Origin: Gaiellasilicea sp963761905
GTDB lineage: Bacteria > Actinomycetota > Thermoleophilia > Gaiellales > Gaiellaceae
Direction: 5' to 3'
Length of the DNA stretch: 64,000 nucleotides
NCBI GenBank assembly: GCA_963761905.1
Contig: CAVXIQ010000003.1
Coordinates: forward strand, 1-64,000
This document shows, piece after piece, positions 1 through 8,447 of this stretch. A model generated the notes under the pieces. The model had not been told where the DNA came from and searched no databases. It saw only the letters and a list, made by a program, of their open reading frames with translations. The stretch's first letter is position 1. Every line of letters begins with the position of its first letter. A program made the translations under genes and the position numbers.

Positions 1-1068
1 GCCTGCCAGATCGGCGAGGCGCTCGCCGAGGCTGCGCAGGGCGGTCGTCTCGAGCTGGCGGATCCGCTCGCGCGTGAGGCCGAGCTCCTTGCCGATCTGC
101 TCGAGGCTCGTGCCCTCGACGTGGCCGGCAAGGCCGAAGCGACGTTCGAGGACGAGCCGCTCGCGCTCGGGGAGCTCGGCGACGGCCTCGCGGACGCGCT
201 GCTGCTCGATCGAGGCACCTGCGGCGTCGATCGGATCCTCGGCCGTGCGATCGCCGAAGAGATCGCCGAGCTCGCCGTCGCCGTCGCCGATCGCCTGGTT
301 CAGCGAAACCGACGCCTCGACCGCGTCCAGCGCCTCCTGCGCGTGATTCGGCTTCAGCTCCGTCGCCTCCGCGAGCTCCTCGAGCGTCGGCATGCGGCCG
401 AGCTTCGCCTCGAGGGCCTGCCGCGTGCGGCGCAGCTTCAGGCGGCGCTCCTGCACGTGCACCGGGATCCGGATCGTGTCGCCCTGATTCGCGACCGCGC
501 GCTGACAGGACTGGCGGATCCACCAGGTCGCATAGGTCGAGAACTTGAAGCCCTTGCGGTAGTCGAACTTCTCGACGGCTCGGTTGAGGCCGATCACGCC
601 CTCCTGGATCAGGTCGAGCAGCGGCAGCTGATGGCCCTGATAGCGCTTGGCGATCGAGACGACGAGGCGCAGGTTGGCGTTGACCATCCGCTCCTTCGCG
701 GCCAGGTCGCCCTTCTCGACGCGCTTCGCGAGCGCAACCTCGTCGGCGGCGGTGAGGAGCGTGTGCTTGCCGATCTCGGTGAGAAAGAGCTGGAGGCTGT
801 CGGTGACGGTTCCGGCGGGCGTGAGGTCGAGGTCGACCGGCTCGTCCGACCGAGCAGCCGGCTCTTCGATCTCGACGCCGACCGCGGCGAGGGCGGCGCG
901 GAGCTCGGCAAGCGCCTCGTCGCCGAGGTCGTGCTCGAGCTGGAGCGCCTCGATCTCGTCGGTGCGCACCGAGCCGCGCTCCTCGGCATCCGTCAGGAAG
1001 CCGGCGATCGCGTCGTTCGTGTTCTCGTTGTCCAGGGCGTGGGCGCCCAGGGTGGGACTCTTCTGCAT
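1..1068 (-). CDS. rpoD: Primary RNA polymerase sigma factor (sigma-70), 3' end outside window
   Basis: Promoter-recognition subunit of RNA polymerase. 356 codons are visible and run off the left edge without a stop. Residues about 25-65 look like region 1.1, which marks primary sigma factors. Region 1.2 and 2 follow (residues about 85-190, with LLDLIQEG and the -10-recognition stretch KFSTYATWWIRQ), then region 3, and region 4 from about 290 with the helix-turn-helix LTRERIRQLE. Start ATG 1068 is preceded by a clear GGAGG six bases upstream. The gene diverges from recR across a 192-base gap. A paralogous principal-like sigma cannot be excluded, but region 1.1 argues for the housekeeping factor. 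Confidence 0.93.
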   Translation of the reverse strand, partial: MQKSPTLGAHALDNENTNDAIAGFLTDAEERGSVRTDEIEALQLEHDLGDEALAELRAALAAVGVEIEEPAARSDEPVDLDLTPAGTVTDSLQLFLTEIGKHTLLTAADEVALAKRVEKGDLAAKERMVNANLRLVVSIAKRYQGHQLPLLDLIQEGVIGLNRAVEKFDYRKGFKFSTYATWWIRQSCQRAVANQGDTIRIPVHVQERRLKLRRTRQALEAKLGRMPTLEELAEATELKPNHAQEALDAVEASVSLNQAIGDGDGELGDLFGDRTAEDPIDAAGASIEQQRVREAVAELPERERLVLERRFGLAGHVEGTSLEQIGKELGLTRERIRQLETTALRSLGERLADLAG

Positions 1069-1248
1069 GTTCCTCCGAACTGAAGTGGTGTAGAGCGGCG
1101 CCGGCCCAGGATCCAGTCGTGGGGGTGATTTCGGGCAGGCGGAAAAGCGCCGCACCCGTATTAACGCCCCTTCGACGGCATTTCATCCAGCATGCAGGCG
1201 TTTCCGAACAAAAGCTTTACGGTCTCGGGGTCGTCCGAAACGGACGGT

Positions 1249-1260
1249 TAGGCTGCAACG
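1249..1260 (+). promoter_or_regulatory. Leaderless -10 element of recR
   Basis: TAGGCT (1249-1254) is followed by six bases and then the ATG of recR, so transcription should begin at or next to the start codon. No Shine-Dalgarno sequence is present. The same TAGGCT-six-start arrangement stands before the aminotransferase at 38351 and the carboxylase beta subunit at 59810. A short inverted repeat (GTCCG/CGGAC) lies just upstream. Confidence 0.6.
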
Positions 1261-1869
1261 ATGCTCAGCCCGTCCGTCGACAACCTCGTGGCGCAGCTCT
1301 CCCGCCTGCCCGGAATCGGCCAGAGAACCGCCCAGCGACTCGCCTTTCACCTCCTCTCGACCGGCAAGGAGGAGGCGCTCGCGCTCGCGAGCGCAATCGG
1401 CGAGGTGAAGGAGCGAGTTCGCTTCTGCAGCGTCTGCGGCAACCTGACCGAGGAGGAGCTGTGCGCGATCTGCCTCGACCAGCGCCGCGACCGCGGAGTC
1501 GTGTGCGTCGTCGAGCAGCCTGTCGACGTGATCTCGCTCGAGCGCACGCACGAGTACCGCGGGCTCTATCACGTCCTCGGCGGCTCGCTTTCGCCCCTCG
1601 ACGGCGTCGAGCCGGAGCACCTCCGGATCGACGAGCTGGTCCGCCGCGTCGGCGAGGGCGGGATCGAGGAGGTCGTGCTCGCCACCAACCCGAACATGAC
1701 CGGCGAGGCGACGGCGACGTACGTCGCGGAACGGCTCCGGCGCGCGGCGAACGGCGGCCCTGGCGTGCGAGTGACCCGGCTCGCGAGCGGACTGCCGGTC
1801 GGCGGCGACCTCGAGTACGCCGACGAGGTCACGCTCGGCCGGGCGCTGGCCGGTCGCCGCGAGCTCTGA
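1261..1869 (+). CDS. recR: Recombination mediator protein RecR
   Basis: Works with RecO/RecF to load RecA at gaps during recombinational repair. 202 aa, the usual RecR length. A helix-hairpin-helix (residues 9-28, LPGIGQRTAQR) is followed by a C4 zinc finger (Cys56, 59, 68, 71) and a Toprim domain from about residue 80 containing the EQPVDV segment. It stands alone here, without the dnaX-ybaB genes often found beside it. The ATG is chosen because of the leaderless -10 six bases upstream. Confidence 0.97.
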   Translation: MLSPSVDNLVAQLSRLPGIGQRTAQRLAFHLLSTGKEEALALASAIGEVKERVRFCSVCGNLTEEELCAICLDQRRDRGVVCVVEQPVDVISLERTHEYRGLYHVLGGSLSPLDGVEPEHLRIDELVRRVGEGGIEEVVLATNPNMTGEATATYVAERLRRAANGGPGVRVTRLASGLPVGGDLEYADEVTLGRALAGRREL

Positions 1870-1882
1870 CACGAATTCCTCC

Positions 1883-1942
1883 GCAAATTGCGGCCTTTTG
1901 GTGAAGACGGCATTGACTGCCGCCGTCCTGCCCCAGTAGGTT
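1883..1942 (+). promoter_or_regulatory. Candidate promoter with upstream motif shared with the 36.7-kb site
   Basis: TTGACT (1913-1918), an 18-base spacer and TAGGTT (1937-1942) make a good sigma-70 promoter. Its -35 box lies 28 bases downstream of an AAATTGCG-n-CCTTTT-n-GTGAA motif (1885-1905). The same motif with nearly the same spacing occurs at 36725-36759. The start point would fall about 1949, directly at the following hairpin. Confidence 0.45.
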
Positions 1943-1948
1943 GCGGGA

Positions 1949-1991
1949 GCTGAGCCGGTGGGCCTTCGGGTTTGCCGGTTCAGCACTTTTT
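1949..1991 (+). terminator. Rho-independent terminator after recR
   Basis: GCTGAGCCGG (1949-1958) pairs with CCGGTTCAGC (1975-1984), ten pairs with one G-U, and five T follow at 1987-1991. It can end recR transcription and insulate lysC. Because a promoter-like sequence ends seven bases before the stem, it may instead end a very short RNA. Confidence 0.65.
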
Positions 1992-2040
1992 ATGGTCCAG
2001 ATCGGCGGGCGCAGCCGACCGCCTGGACTACACTCGCGCG

Positions 2041-3318
2041 ATGGCGACGACCCCCTTCGCGACCGAGTACGAGGCCGTTCCCGCGGTCGACCCGGACGCG
2101 AGCCCCGACGAGGCCGGGACGCCGCTAGACCGTTGCGTCGTGATGAAGTTCGGCGGCACGTCGGTCGCCGATCCGGAGAAGCTGAAGCTCGTCGCCGCCC
2201 GGCTCGTCGCTGCGTGCGAGGCCGGGTATCGCGTCGTCGGCGTCCTCTCCGCGATGGGCAAGACGACCGACGACCTGCTCGCGCTCGCCCGGGAGGTCTC
2301 GCCGGCGCCCGATGCGCGCGAGCTCGACATGCTCGTCTCGGTGGGCGAGCGAATCTCGTGCGCGCTCGCGGCGATGGCGATCGTCGACCTGGGTCACGAG
2401 GCGATCTCGCTCACCGGCTCGCAGGCGGGAATCGTCACCGACACGGTGCACGGGAAGGCGAAGATCGTCGAGGTTCGCGCGCGCCGGATCCACGAGGCGC
2501 TCGACGGCGGCAAGATCGTGCTCGTCGCCGGCTTCCAGGGGGTCTCGACCGCGTACGAGGTGACGACGCTCGGGCGCGGGGGCTCGGACACGACCGCCGT
2601 CGCGCTCGCGGCAGCACTCGGCGCCGACCATTGCGAGATCTATACGGACGTGCGAGGCGTCTTCTCGGCCGATCCGAGGCTCGTTCCCGACGCGCGACCG
2701 CTCTCCCACGTGAGCTTCGACGAGATGCTCGAGATGGCGTCCTCCGGCGCGCGCGTCTTGGCGACCCGCTCGATCGAGGTCGCTCGTAGCCACGACGTGA
2801 AGCTCCACGTCCGCTCGAGCTTCGAGGAAGGAATCGGAACCTGGATCCAGGAGGAGGACGCTGTGCAGGCTGAGACGGCTGGGATGCTCGAGAAGGCGCT
2901 GATCTCCGGTGTCGTGCACCAGCGCGAGGAGACGGTCTATCGCGTCGAGGGCGTCACCCGCGCGCGGCTCTTCGGCGCCCTCGCGGAGGCGCTCGTCAAC
3001 GTGGACACGATCGTCCAGACCGGCGCGGAGATCGTCTTCTCCGCGCCGCCCGAGGATCGGGCCGACGCCTCCCGCGCGCTCGACGCGCTCGGCCTCGACT
3101 GGAGCTCGCGCGACGACCTCGGCAAGGTGAGCCTCGTCGGCGCCGGGATGAAGAGCCACCCGGGCGTGGCGGCCAAGACGTTCGCGACGCTCGAGGCGGC
3201 CGGAATCGAGGCTCCGATCGTCTCCACCTCGCCGATCAAGATCGCCTGCCACGTGCCGTCGGTCGACGTCGACCGCGCCGTCCAGGCGCTCCACGAGGCC
3301 TTCGAGCTTGGCCGCTGA
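2041..3318 (+). CDS. lysC: Aspartate kinase
   Basis: Phosphorylates aspartate in the first step to lysine/diaminopimelate, threonine and methionine. 425 aa. The catalytic amino-acid-kinase domain begins at KFGGTS (residues 36-41), and the C-terminal part from about residue 290 carries the ACT regulatory region typical of feedback-controlled enzymes. ATG 2041 is chosen because TACACT (2029-2034) sits six bases upstream as a leaderless promoter; an upstream in-frame ATG at 1972 would overlap that promoter. The stop overlaps the TTG start of asd by 11 bases, so the two are probably co-translated. Confidence 0.94.
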   Translation: MATTPFATEYEAVPAVDPDASPDEAGTPLDRCVVMKFGGTSVADPEKLKLVAARLVAACEAGYRVVGVLSAMGKTTDDLLALAREVSPAPDARELDMLVSVGERISCALAAMAIVDLGHEAISLTGSQAGIVTDTVHGKAKIVEVRARRIHEALDGGKIVLVAGFQGVSTAYEVTTLGRGGSDTTAVALAAALGADHCEIYTDVRGVFSADPRLVPDARPLSHVSFDEMLEMASSGARVLATRSIEVARSHDVKLHVRSSFEEGIGTWIQEEDAVQAETAGMLEKALISGVVHQREETVYRVEGVTRARLFGALAEALVNVDTIVQTGAEIVFSAPPEDRADASRALDALGLDWSSRDDLGKVSLVGAGMKSHPGVAAKTFATLEAAGIEAPIVSTSPIKIACHVPSVDVDRAVQALHEAFELGR

Positions 3319-4247
3319 CGCCCGCATCGGGGTCGTCGGCGCGACAGGCGCCGTTGGGACGATCACCGTCGAGCTGCTGCGCGACCGCGGTTATCGCGAC
3401 GTCCGGCTCTTCGCCTCGGAGCGATCGGCAGGGCGCCGCCTCGGCGGGACGCTCGTCGAGGAGGCGACACCGGAGACGCTCGCAGCCGGCGACCTCGATC
3501 TCTGCCTCTTCTCGGTCGGGACGTCCGCGAGCCGGGAGCTCGTTCCGCACGCGGTCAGCGGGGGAGCGACCTGCATCGACAAATCGGCGGCCTTCCGGCT
3601 CGAGCCTGGAGTCCCGCTCGTCGTGCCCGAGGTGAACGGGCACCGAGCCGCCGAGCACACCGGCATCCTCGCGAACCCGAACTGCTGCGCGATCCCGCTC
3701 ACCTGCGCGCTGAAGCCGCTCCACGACGCCGCCGGCCTGGCCACGGGTTCGCGTCGCGACGTACCAGTCGGTCTCCGGCGCGGGCGCGCGGGCGATGGAC
3801 CGGCTCCGCGAGCAGTCGCCGGAGGCGAACGACCTGAGCATGGACTGGGCGTTCGACGGAGTCGAGTTCGACGAGGAGGAGAAGCTGCGCGAGGAGACGC
3901 GGAAGATCCTCGAGCTGCCCGAGCTCGCGATCAGCGCGACCTGCGTTCGCGTCCCCGTCCTCGTCGGCCACGCCGAGGCGGTCTGGCTCGAGACCGAGGA
4001 GCCGCTCTCGCCCGAGCAGGCGACCGCGATCCTGAGCACGGCACCCGGAATCCGGCTCGAGCAGTTCCCCACGCCAGGTGGCGCGGCAGGCGGCGACGAC
4101 GTCCTCGTCGGCCGGATCCGACGCGATCCGACGACCGCAAACGGCCTCGCGCTGTTCATCGTCGGCGACAACCTGCGGAAGGGCGCCGCACTGAACGCGA
4201 TCCAGATCGCGGAGCTCCTCCTTCGCGAGCAGCGCGTCGCCGCCTGA
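3308..4247 (+). CDS. asd: Aspartate-semialdehyde dehydrogenase (frameshifted)
   Basis: Reduces aspartyl phosphate to aspartate semialdehyde, directly after LysC. The N-terminal part carries the NADP fold (VVGATGAVG) and the catalytic cysteine in NPNCCAI. The C-terminal part carries GHAEAVWLET with the active-site histidine. They lie in two frames. Removing one base near 3743 joins them into 312 aa with the expected order of motifs. Start TTG 3308 overlaps the lysC end. The enzyme makes cell-wall diaminopimelate and is normally essential, so an extra base in the sequence is likelier than gene loss. Confidence 0.85.
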
Positions 4248-4279
4248 GTACGACCTACGTCGAGGTTAAGCTGGCACCG

Positions 4280-5491
4280 GTGCGCCGGCCATCAAACGAG
4301 CATGCCGGTCGCGCTACGCCGCGGACGAGTTGGCCCGGAGGGGCCGTCGTGTGCGGCGGCGACTACCAGGGGCTCGGGATCGTGCGCAGCCTCGGTCGCC
4401 GCGGCATCCCGGTCTGCGTGATCGACGACCAGCGATCCATCGCCCGCTTCTCGCGCTTTACGACGCATACGGCTCACGTCGACGATCTGCTCGACGAGGA
4501 GGCGACGATCGAGAATGTGCTCGCCGTGGGTCGCCGACTCGGGCTCGACGGTTGGGTTCTCTACCCGACCCGAGAGGAGAAGGTCGCGGCGTTCTCCAGG
4601 CACCGGGATCGGCTCGAGACGCGATTCCGCGTTCCCACTCCGGACTGGGAGACAGTCCGATTCGCCTGGGACAAGCGGAACACCTATCGCCTCGCGGAAC
4701 AGCTCGGAATCCCGACCCCGCAGACGTGGTATCCGACCGATCTCGAAGGACTGGCCGAGATCGACCGGTTTCCGGTTGTGATCAAGCCCGCGATCAAGGA
4801 GCGGTTTCTCTACGCAACTGGAGTGAAGGCCTGGCGGGCGGATACGCGGGCGGAACTGGTGGAGCGATTCGAACGCGCGTCCGCGATCGTCGAGCCGGGC
4901 GAGGTGTTGATTCAAGAGTTGATTCCGGGAGGAGGCGGCGAGCAGTTCGCCTACTGCGCCTTCTACAAAGACGGCCAGGCGCTCGGCAGCATGGTCGCGC
5001 GGCGCTGGCGCCAGCACCCGCCCGAGTTCGGCCGGGCGAGCACATTCGTCGAGACGGCGGAGCTGCCGCTGCTCGAGACGCTGTCCGGGCTCTTCCTGAA
5101 GCGGATCGGCTACTACGGCCTCGTCGAGCTCGAATACAAGCTCGACTCGCGGGACGGTCTCTACAAACTGCTCGACGTCAACCCACGGACCTGGGGCTAT
5201 CACACGCTCGGACCGAGTGCCGGCGTCGACTTCCCGTATCTGCTCTTCGCCGACCAGCGCGGCGCAACCCTCGCGCCGACCCGAGCCAGAACCGGCGTCC
5301 GCTGGGTCCGACTCGCGACAGATCTTCCGGTCGGCGCGCTCGGGATCGCCGGCGGACGTCTCGATTGGCGCACCTACCTCAGCTCGCTCCGAGCCGCGGA
5401 CACCGAGTCGGTCTTCAGCCGCGACGATCCGCTGCCGGCGCTGGCCGAGCTCGCGCTCCTCCCCTACCTCGCGGTCACCCGCGGCTTCTGA
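4280..5491 (+). CDS. ATP-grasp carboxylate-amine ligase family protein
   Basis: 403 aa. The N-terminal pre-ATP-grasp fold (GGDYQGLG near residue 21) is followed by an ATP-grasp core, with VVIKPA as lysine strand, a Gly-rich loop GGGGEQF, and DVNPRTWG with the metal-binding Asn. ATP-grasp ligases of this kind join a carboxylate to an amine through an acyl phosphate; the substrate is not predictable here. Start GTG 4280 follows TAAGCT (4267-4272) by seven bases, a leaderless arrangement. The Psd-like gene starts 11 bases after its stop. The pair leads into the asnB/ACP cluster and may serve it. Confidence 0.75.
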   Translation: MRRPSNEHAGRATPRTSWPGGAVVCGGDYQGLGIVRSLGRRGIPVCVIDDQRSIARFSRFTTHTAHVDDLLDEEATIENVLAVGRRLGLDGWVLYPTREEKVAAFSRHRDRLETRFRVPTPDWETVRFAWDKRNTYRLAEQLGIPTPQTWYPTDLEGLAEIDRFPVVIKPAIKERFLYATGVKAWRADTRAELVERFERASAIVEPGEVLIQELIPGGGGEQFAYCAFYKDGQALGSMVARRWRQHPPEFGRASTFVETAELPLLETLSGLFLKRIGYYGLVELEYKLDSRDGLYKLLDVNPRTWGYHTLGPSAGVDFPYLLFADQRGATLAPTRARTGVRWVRLATDLPVGALGIAGGRLDWRTYLSSLRAADTESVFSRDDPLPALAELALLPYLAVTRGF

Positions 5492-5502
5492 GCCGGCCCT
5501 CC

Positions 5503-6300
5503 GTGCTGACTCCACTCCTCATCGGTGCGCTGCTCGCCGTGCTCACGGTGCTTCCGCTCGCCTGGAAATGGCAGCTCGGCGTCGCGCGGGTGACGATCGT
5601 CGTCGGCATCCTCGCTGCCCTCGCCGTCGCGATCGTCGCCGCGATCGAGGCAGCGCTCGACCTGAACCCCTTCCTTGCCGCGGCCCTCGTCTGGCTTCTC
5701 ACCCTTGCGCTCGCCGTCGCGCTCCTCGCCTATCGCTTCTACCGCGATCCCGAGCGGCGGGTGCCGGACGGCGACGACACGATCCTGAGCCCCGCCGACG
5801 GGGAGGTGGTCTATGTGCGGGAGGCGCGAGGCGGGATGCTGCCCGTGTCGTCGAAATTGGGACGCGACTACCCGCTTCAAGAGCTGACGAAGACCCCGCT
5901 CGCGACAGAGGACAACATCGTCGTCGGGATCGCGCTGAGCTTCCTCGACGTCCACGTCAACCGCGCCCCGATCGGGGGCCGCGCCGTCGTCAAGCGGCAT
6001 TTCCCCGGACGGTTCGGATCGCTTCGTCGCCCCGAGATGGTGTTCGAGAACGAGCGGGCGACGCTCGTGCTCGAGCGTGGCGACCTCCAGATCGCGGTCG
6101 TGATGATCGCGTCGCGCCTCGTTCGCCGAATCGTGACCTTCGTCCAGGAAGGAGACGAGCTGACGGCGGGCCAGCGGATCGGGATGATCCGGTTCGGCTC
6201 GCAGGTAGACGTGGTGCTGCCGCTACGGCATGGGCTCGTGGTAGTGGTGAAGCCGGGCGACCGCGTCGTCGCGGGCGAGACGACAATCGCGACGCTCTAG
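5503..6300 (+). CDS. psd: Phosphatidylserine decarboxylase-like proenzyme
   Basis: 265 aa. Hydrophobic segments fill residues about 1-75. The Psd domain follows, with DVHVNRAP and, near the C terminus, IRFGSQVD. In this family the chain is cut between Gly and Ser of the GS motif (here about 232/233) to create the pyruvoyl cofactor. Family members decarboxylate phosphatidylserine or related lipids. No phosphatidylserine synthase is adjacent; the partner gene is an ATP-grasp ligase, so another aminoacyl or lipid substrate is possible. The GTG start has no clear ribosome-binding site. The 3' end overlaps the converging acyltransferase by 78 bases. Confidence 0.8.
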   Translation: MLTPLLIGALLAVLTVLPLAWKWQLGVARVTIVVGILAALAVAIVAAIEAALDLNPFLAAALVWLLTLALAVALLAYRFYRDPERRVPDGDDTILSPADGEVVYVREARGGMLPVSSKLGRDYPLQELTKTPLATEDNIVVGIALSFLDVHVNRAPIGGRAVVKRHFPGRFGSLRRPEMVFENERATLVLERGDLQIAVVMIASRLVRRIVTFVQEGDELTAGQRIGMIRFGSQVDVVLPLRHGLVVVVKPGDRVVAGETTIATL

Positions 6301-6849
6301 CGGTTGCTCGGCTCCATCTGGGACGCTCGGGCGCCGAATCGGCCGCAGCTGCCGGAAGAAGTCGTTCAGCGGCGTGTGGAGGCCGAGCGGCATGCCGCAG
6401 TGAGCAATCGGCCGGGCTGGATTCCCCTGAACCATCGTGAGCGGCGGGACGGAGCGATGCACGACCGAGCCCGCGGTGACGACGGCGCCGTAGCCGATCG
6501 TGACGCCTTCCAGGATGATCGCGCCGGCACCGATGAAGACGTCGTCCTCGATTCGCACCGAGACCTCATCCGTGACGGGGAGACCGGTACGCCGGTCGCG
6601 TCCCCTGTACTCGAAGTGCGCGACGATCGTGCAACGGATTCCCACCGAGACGCGATTGCCTATCTCGACGCGATGGGGAAACCCCGGATCGATCAAGGCA
6701 CCGACACCGATCCACGTTCCTTCGCCGATCCGCACGCCGCGGGCACGGTGCAGAACGGGTCTGATCGAATCGCCCCCTGGCGCGTAGAGCGCTACGACCT
6801 GGAGCACCCGGTTGCGAAGCGCCGGAAAGAGCCGCGGCCGCGTGCTCAC
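6223..6849 (-). CDS. Hexapeptide-repeat (LbH) acyltransferase
   Basis: 208 aa. A left-handed beta-helix is recognisable from spaced hexapeptides such as IGEGTW, IGVGAL, IEDDVF and IGAGAI. It resembles WbbJ/maltose-O-acetyltransferase types that acetylate sugars or other acceptors from acyl-CoA or acyl-ACP. GTG 6849 overlaps the TGA of a 29-codon frame (GTGA), which suggests translational coupling downstream of the AMP ligase. Membership in the asnB-ligase-acyltransferase operon makes acyl transfer from the divergent ACP a reasonable inference. About 45 C-terminal residues lie beyond the helix and are antisense to the Psd-like gene. Confidence 0.82.
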   Translation of the reverse strand: MSTRPRLFPALRNRVLQVVALYAPGGDSIRPVLHRARGVRIGEGTWIGVGALIDPGFPHRVEIGNRVSVGIRCTIVAHFEYRGRDRRTGLPVTDEVSVRIEDDVFIGAGAIILEGVTIGYGAVVTAGSVVHRSVPPLTMVQGNPARPIAHCGMPLGLHTPLNDFFRQLRPIRRPSVPDGAEQPLERRDCRLARDDAVARLHHYHEPMP

Positions 6850-6935
6850 GCGCGCAGGTGTCCATGCCCGTCGCAGCCCATCGCCGAAATGTACTGGCGC
6901 GGGTTGCGGCGGATTCCTCGAATCGGCTCAGTCAT
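6846..6935 (-). CDS. Possible 29-residue peptide between ligase and acyltransferase
   Basis: ATG 6935 overlaps the ligase stop by eight bases, and its TGA overlaps the acyltransferase GTG as GTGA. Both junctions look like translational coupling. The peptide is basic and ends GCDGHGHLRA, with no recognised domain. It could also be the true N-terminal extension of the acyltransferase if a base is wrong here, because the ligase just upstream carries two apparent indels. Confidence 0.3.
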   Translation of the reverse strand: MTEPIRGIRRNPRQYISAMGCDGHGHLRA

Positions 6936-8447
6936 GGCCGAGCAGGCTCTTCTTCCGGACCTTGCCGGACTCCGTCTGCGGAAGCTGGGCGACGAGGCAG
7001 ATCTCGGACGGAACCATGAACGCTCTCCAAGCTGGAGCGTGCATGCCGGATGATCTCCTGCTCGGTGAGCGTCGAGCCCTCCTCGAGCACGACGTAGGCG
7101 CGCACGGACTGGCCGAGGACGTCGTCGGGCACGCCCGACGACGGCGACCGTCGCGATTCCGGGGATCGCGTGCAGCGCGTTCTCGACCTCGACCGAGCTC
7201 ACCTTCTCGCCGCGTGTCTTGATGATGTCGTCGGTTCGATCGACGAAGTAGAGATCGCCGTCCTCGTCGACGGTGAAGTGGTCGTGGGTGCAGAGCATCT
7301 TCTCGCCCGGATACGGCCCGTCCTTCAGCATGTGCGCGGTCAGCTCGGGCGCGCGCCAGTAGCCGAGCATCAAGTGGGGACCGCGCACGTGGAGGATCCC
7401 GACCTCGCCGGGCTCGACTCTCCGGCCGAGCTCGTCGAGCACGAACGCCTCCGTCCCCGGAATCGCCCTGCCGACCGAGGTCGGCTTTACGTCCACGAGC
7501 TCGGGCTCGAGGTAACAGACTCGCTTGCACTCTGTCAGCCCGTACATCCTGAAGATGGCAGCGTTCGGGAAGAGCCGCCTGAGCCCGTCGTGGAAGTGCG
7601 GCGGGAGTCCCGCCGCGGCATTGGTCACGCACCGCACGCTCGGATAATCGCCCACCTGCTCGAGTCCGAGAAGAGTTGCCCACGTCGTCGGGACTCCGGC
7701 GAACACCGTCACCGACTCGTCCCTGATCCGCTCGAGCGTCCGCACCGGGAAGACGAACGAGCGCTCGAGGACGAGCGTCGACCCGAGCCGGACGGAGAGG
7801 AGCAGCTGGTTGAGCCCGTAGGTGAAGGCAAAGGGCAGGATGTTCAGGATCCGGTCGTCGCCGTCGAGCCGCAGGTACGTGGCGATGCTGCCGACGCAGA
7901 AGACGAGTGCCTGATGGGTCATCATCACACCCTTCGGAACGCCGGTCGTCCCCGAGGTGTAGATCAGCGCGGCGAGGTCGTTCGGGATCGTCTGCGGGTC
8001 TCTGACGACCGGCTCGGCGGCATCGAGCGCGGCTGCGAGGTCCGCGCCGAGCACTCGTCGAACGGAGGGCGCGTGTCGGAGCGCGGTCGTGGCGGTCGCC
8101 TGCAGGCGCTCTTCGACGACGAGCACCGCGACCTCGGCGTCCGCGAGGACGAACGCGAGCTTCTCCGCCTTCGTCTGTGGATTCACGACGACGAAGACCC
8201 CGCCGGCGAGCAACGTCCCGAAGATCGCCGTCGCGCACGTGGCCGTGTTGTCGAGGAAGAGGGCGACGCGATCCCCGCGCTCGAGCCCGCTGTCCTGGAG
8301 CACGCGCGCGAAGCGGAGCGCGCGATCGTGGAGCTCCGCATAGGTGAACACATCACGCTCGTCGAGGACGGCTGCTCGCGTCGGACGAGCGCTGGCCGCC
8401 GCGCCGAGGCTGTCGTGGACGAGAAGCTGGGGCGGGATCCAGCCCAT
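6928..8447 (-). CDS. AMP-forming acyl-CoA/acyl-ACP ligase (two frameshifts)
   Basis: ANL-superfamily adenylating enzyme that would activate a carboxylic acid and load it on CoA or the adjacent ACP. The AMP-binding core carries YTSGTTGVPKGV, the A5 region MYGLTECKR, and the DRTDDIIKTRGEKVSS hinge. The C-terminal lid ends with TESGKVRKKSLLG, including the catalytic lysine. The last part lies in three frames. Removing one base near 7133 and one near 7024 gives a continuous 505-aa enzyme of usual length. ATG 8447 overlaps the asnB stop (TGATG). Divergence from an ACP gene favours loading onto ACP. Confidence 0.85.

Noticed and set aside
121..1083. 320-codon plus-strand frame at the left edge
   Set aside because: It is antisense to the clear sigma factor and encodes an Arg/Leu/Glu-rich sequence with no domain.
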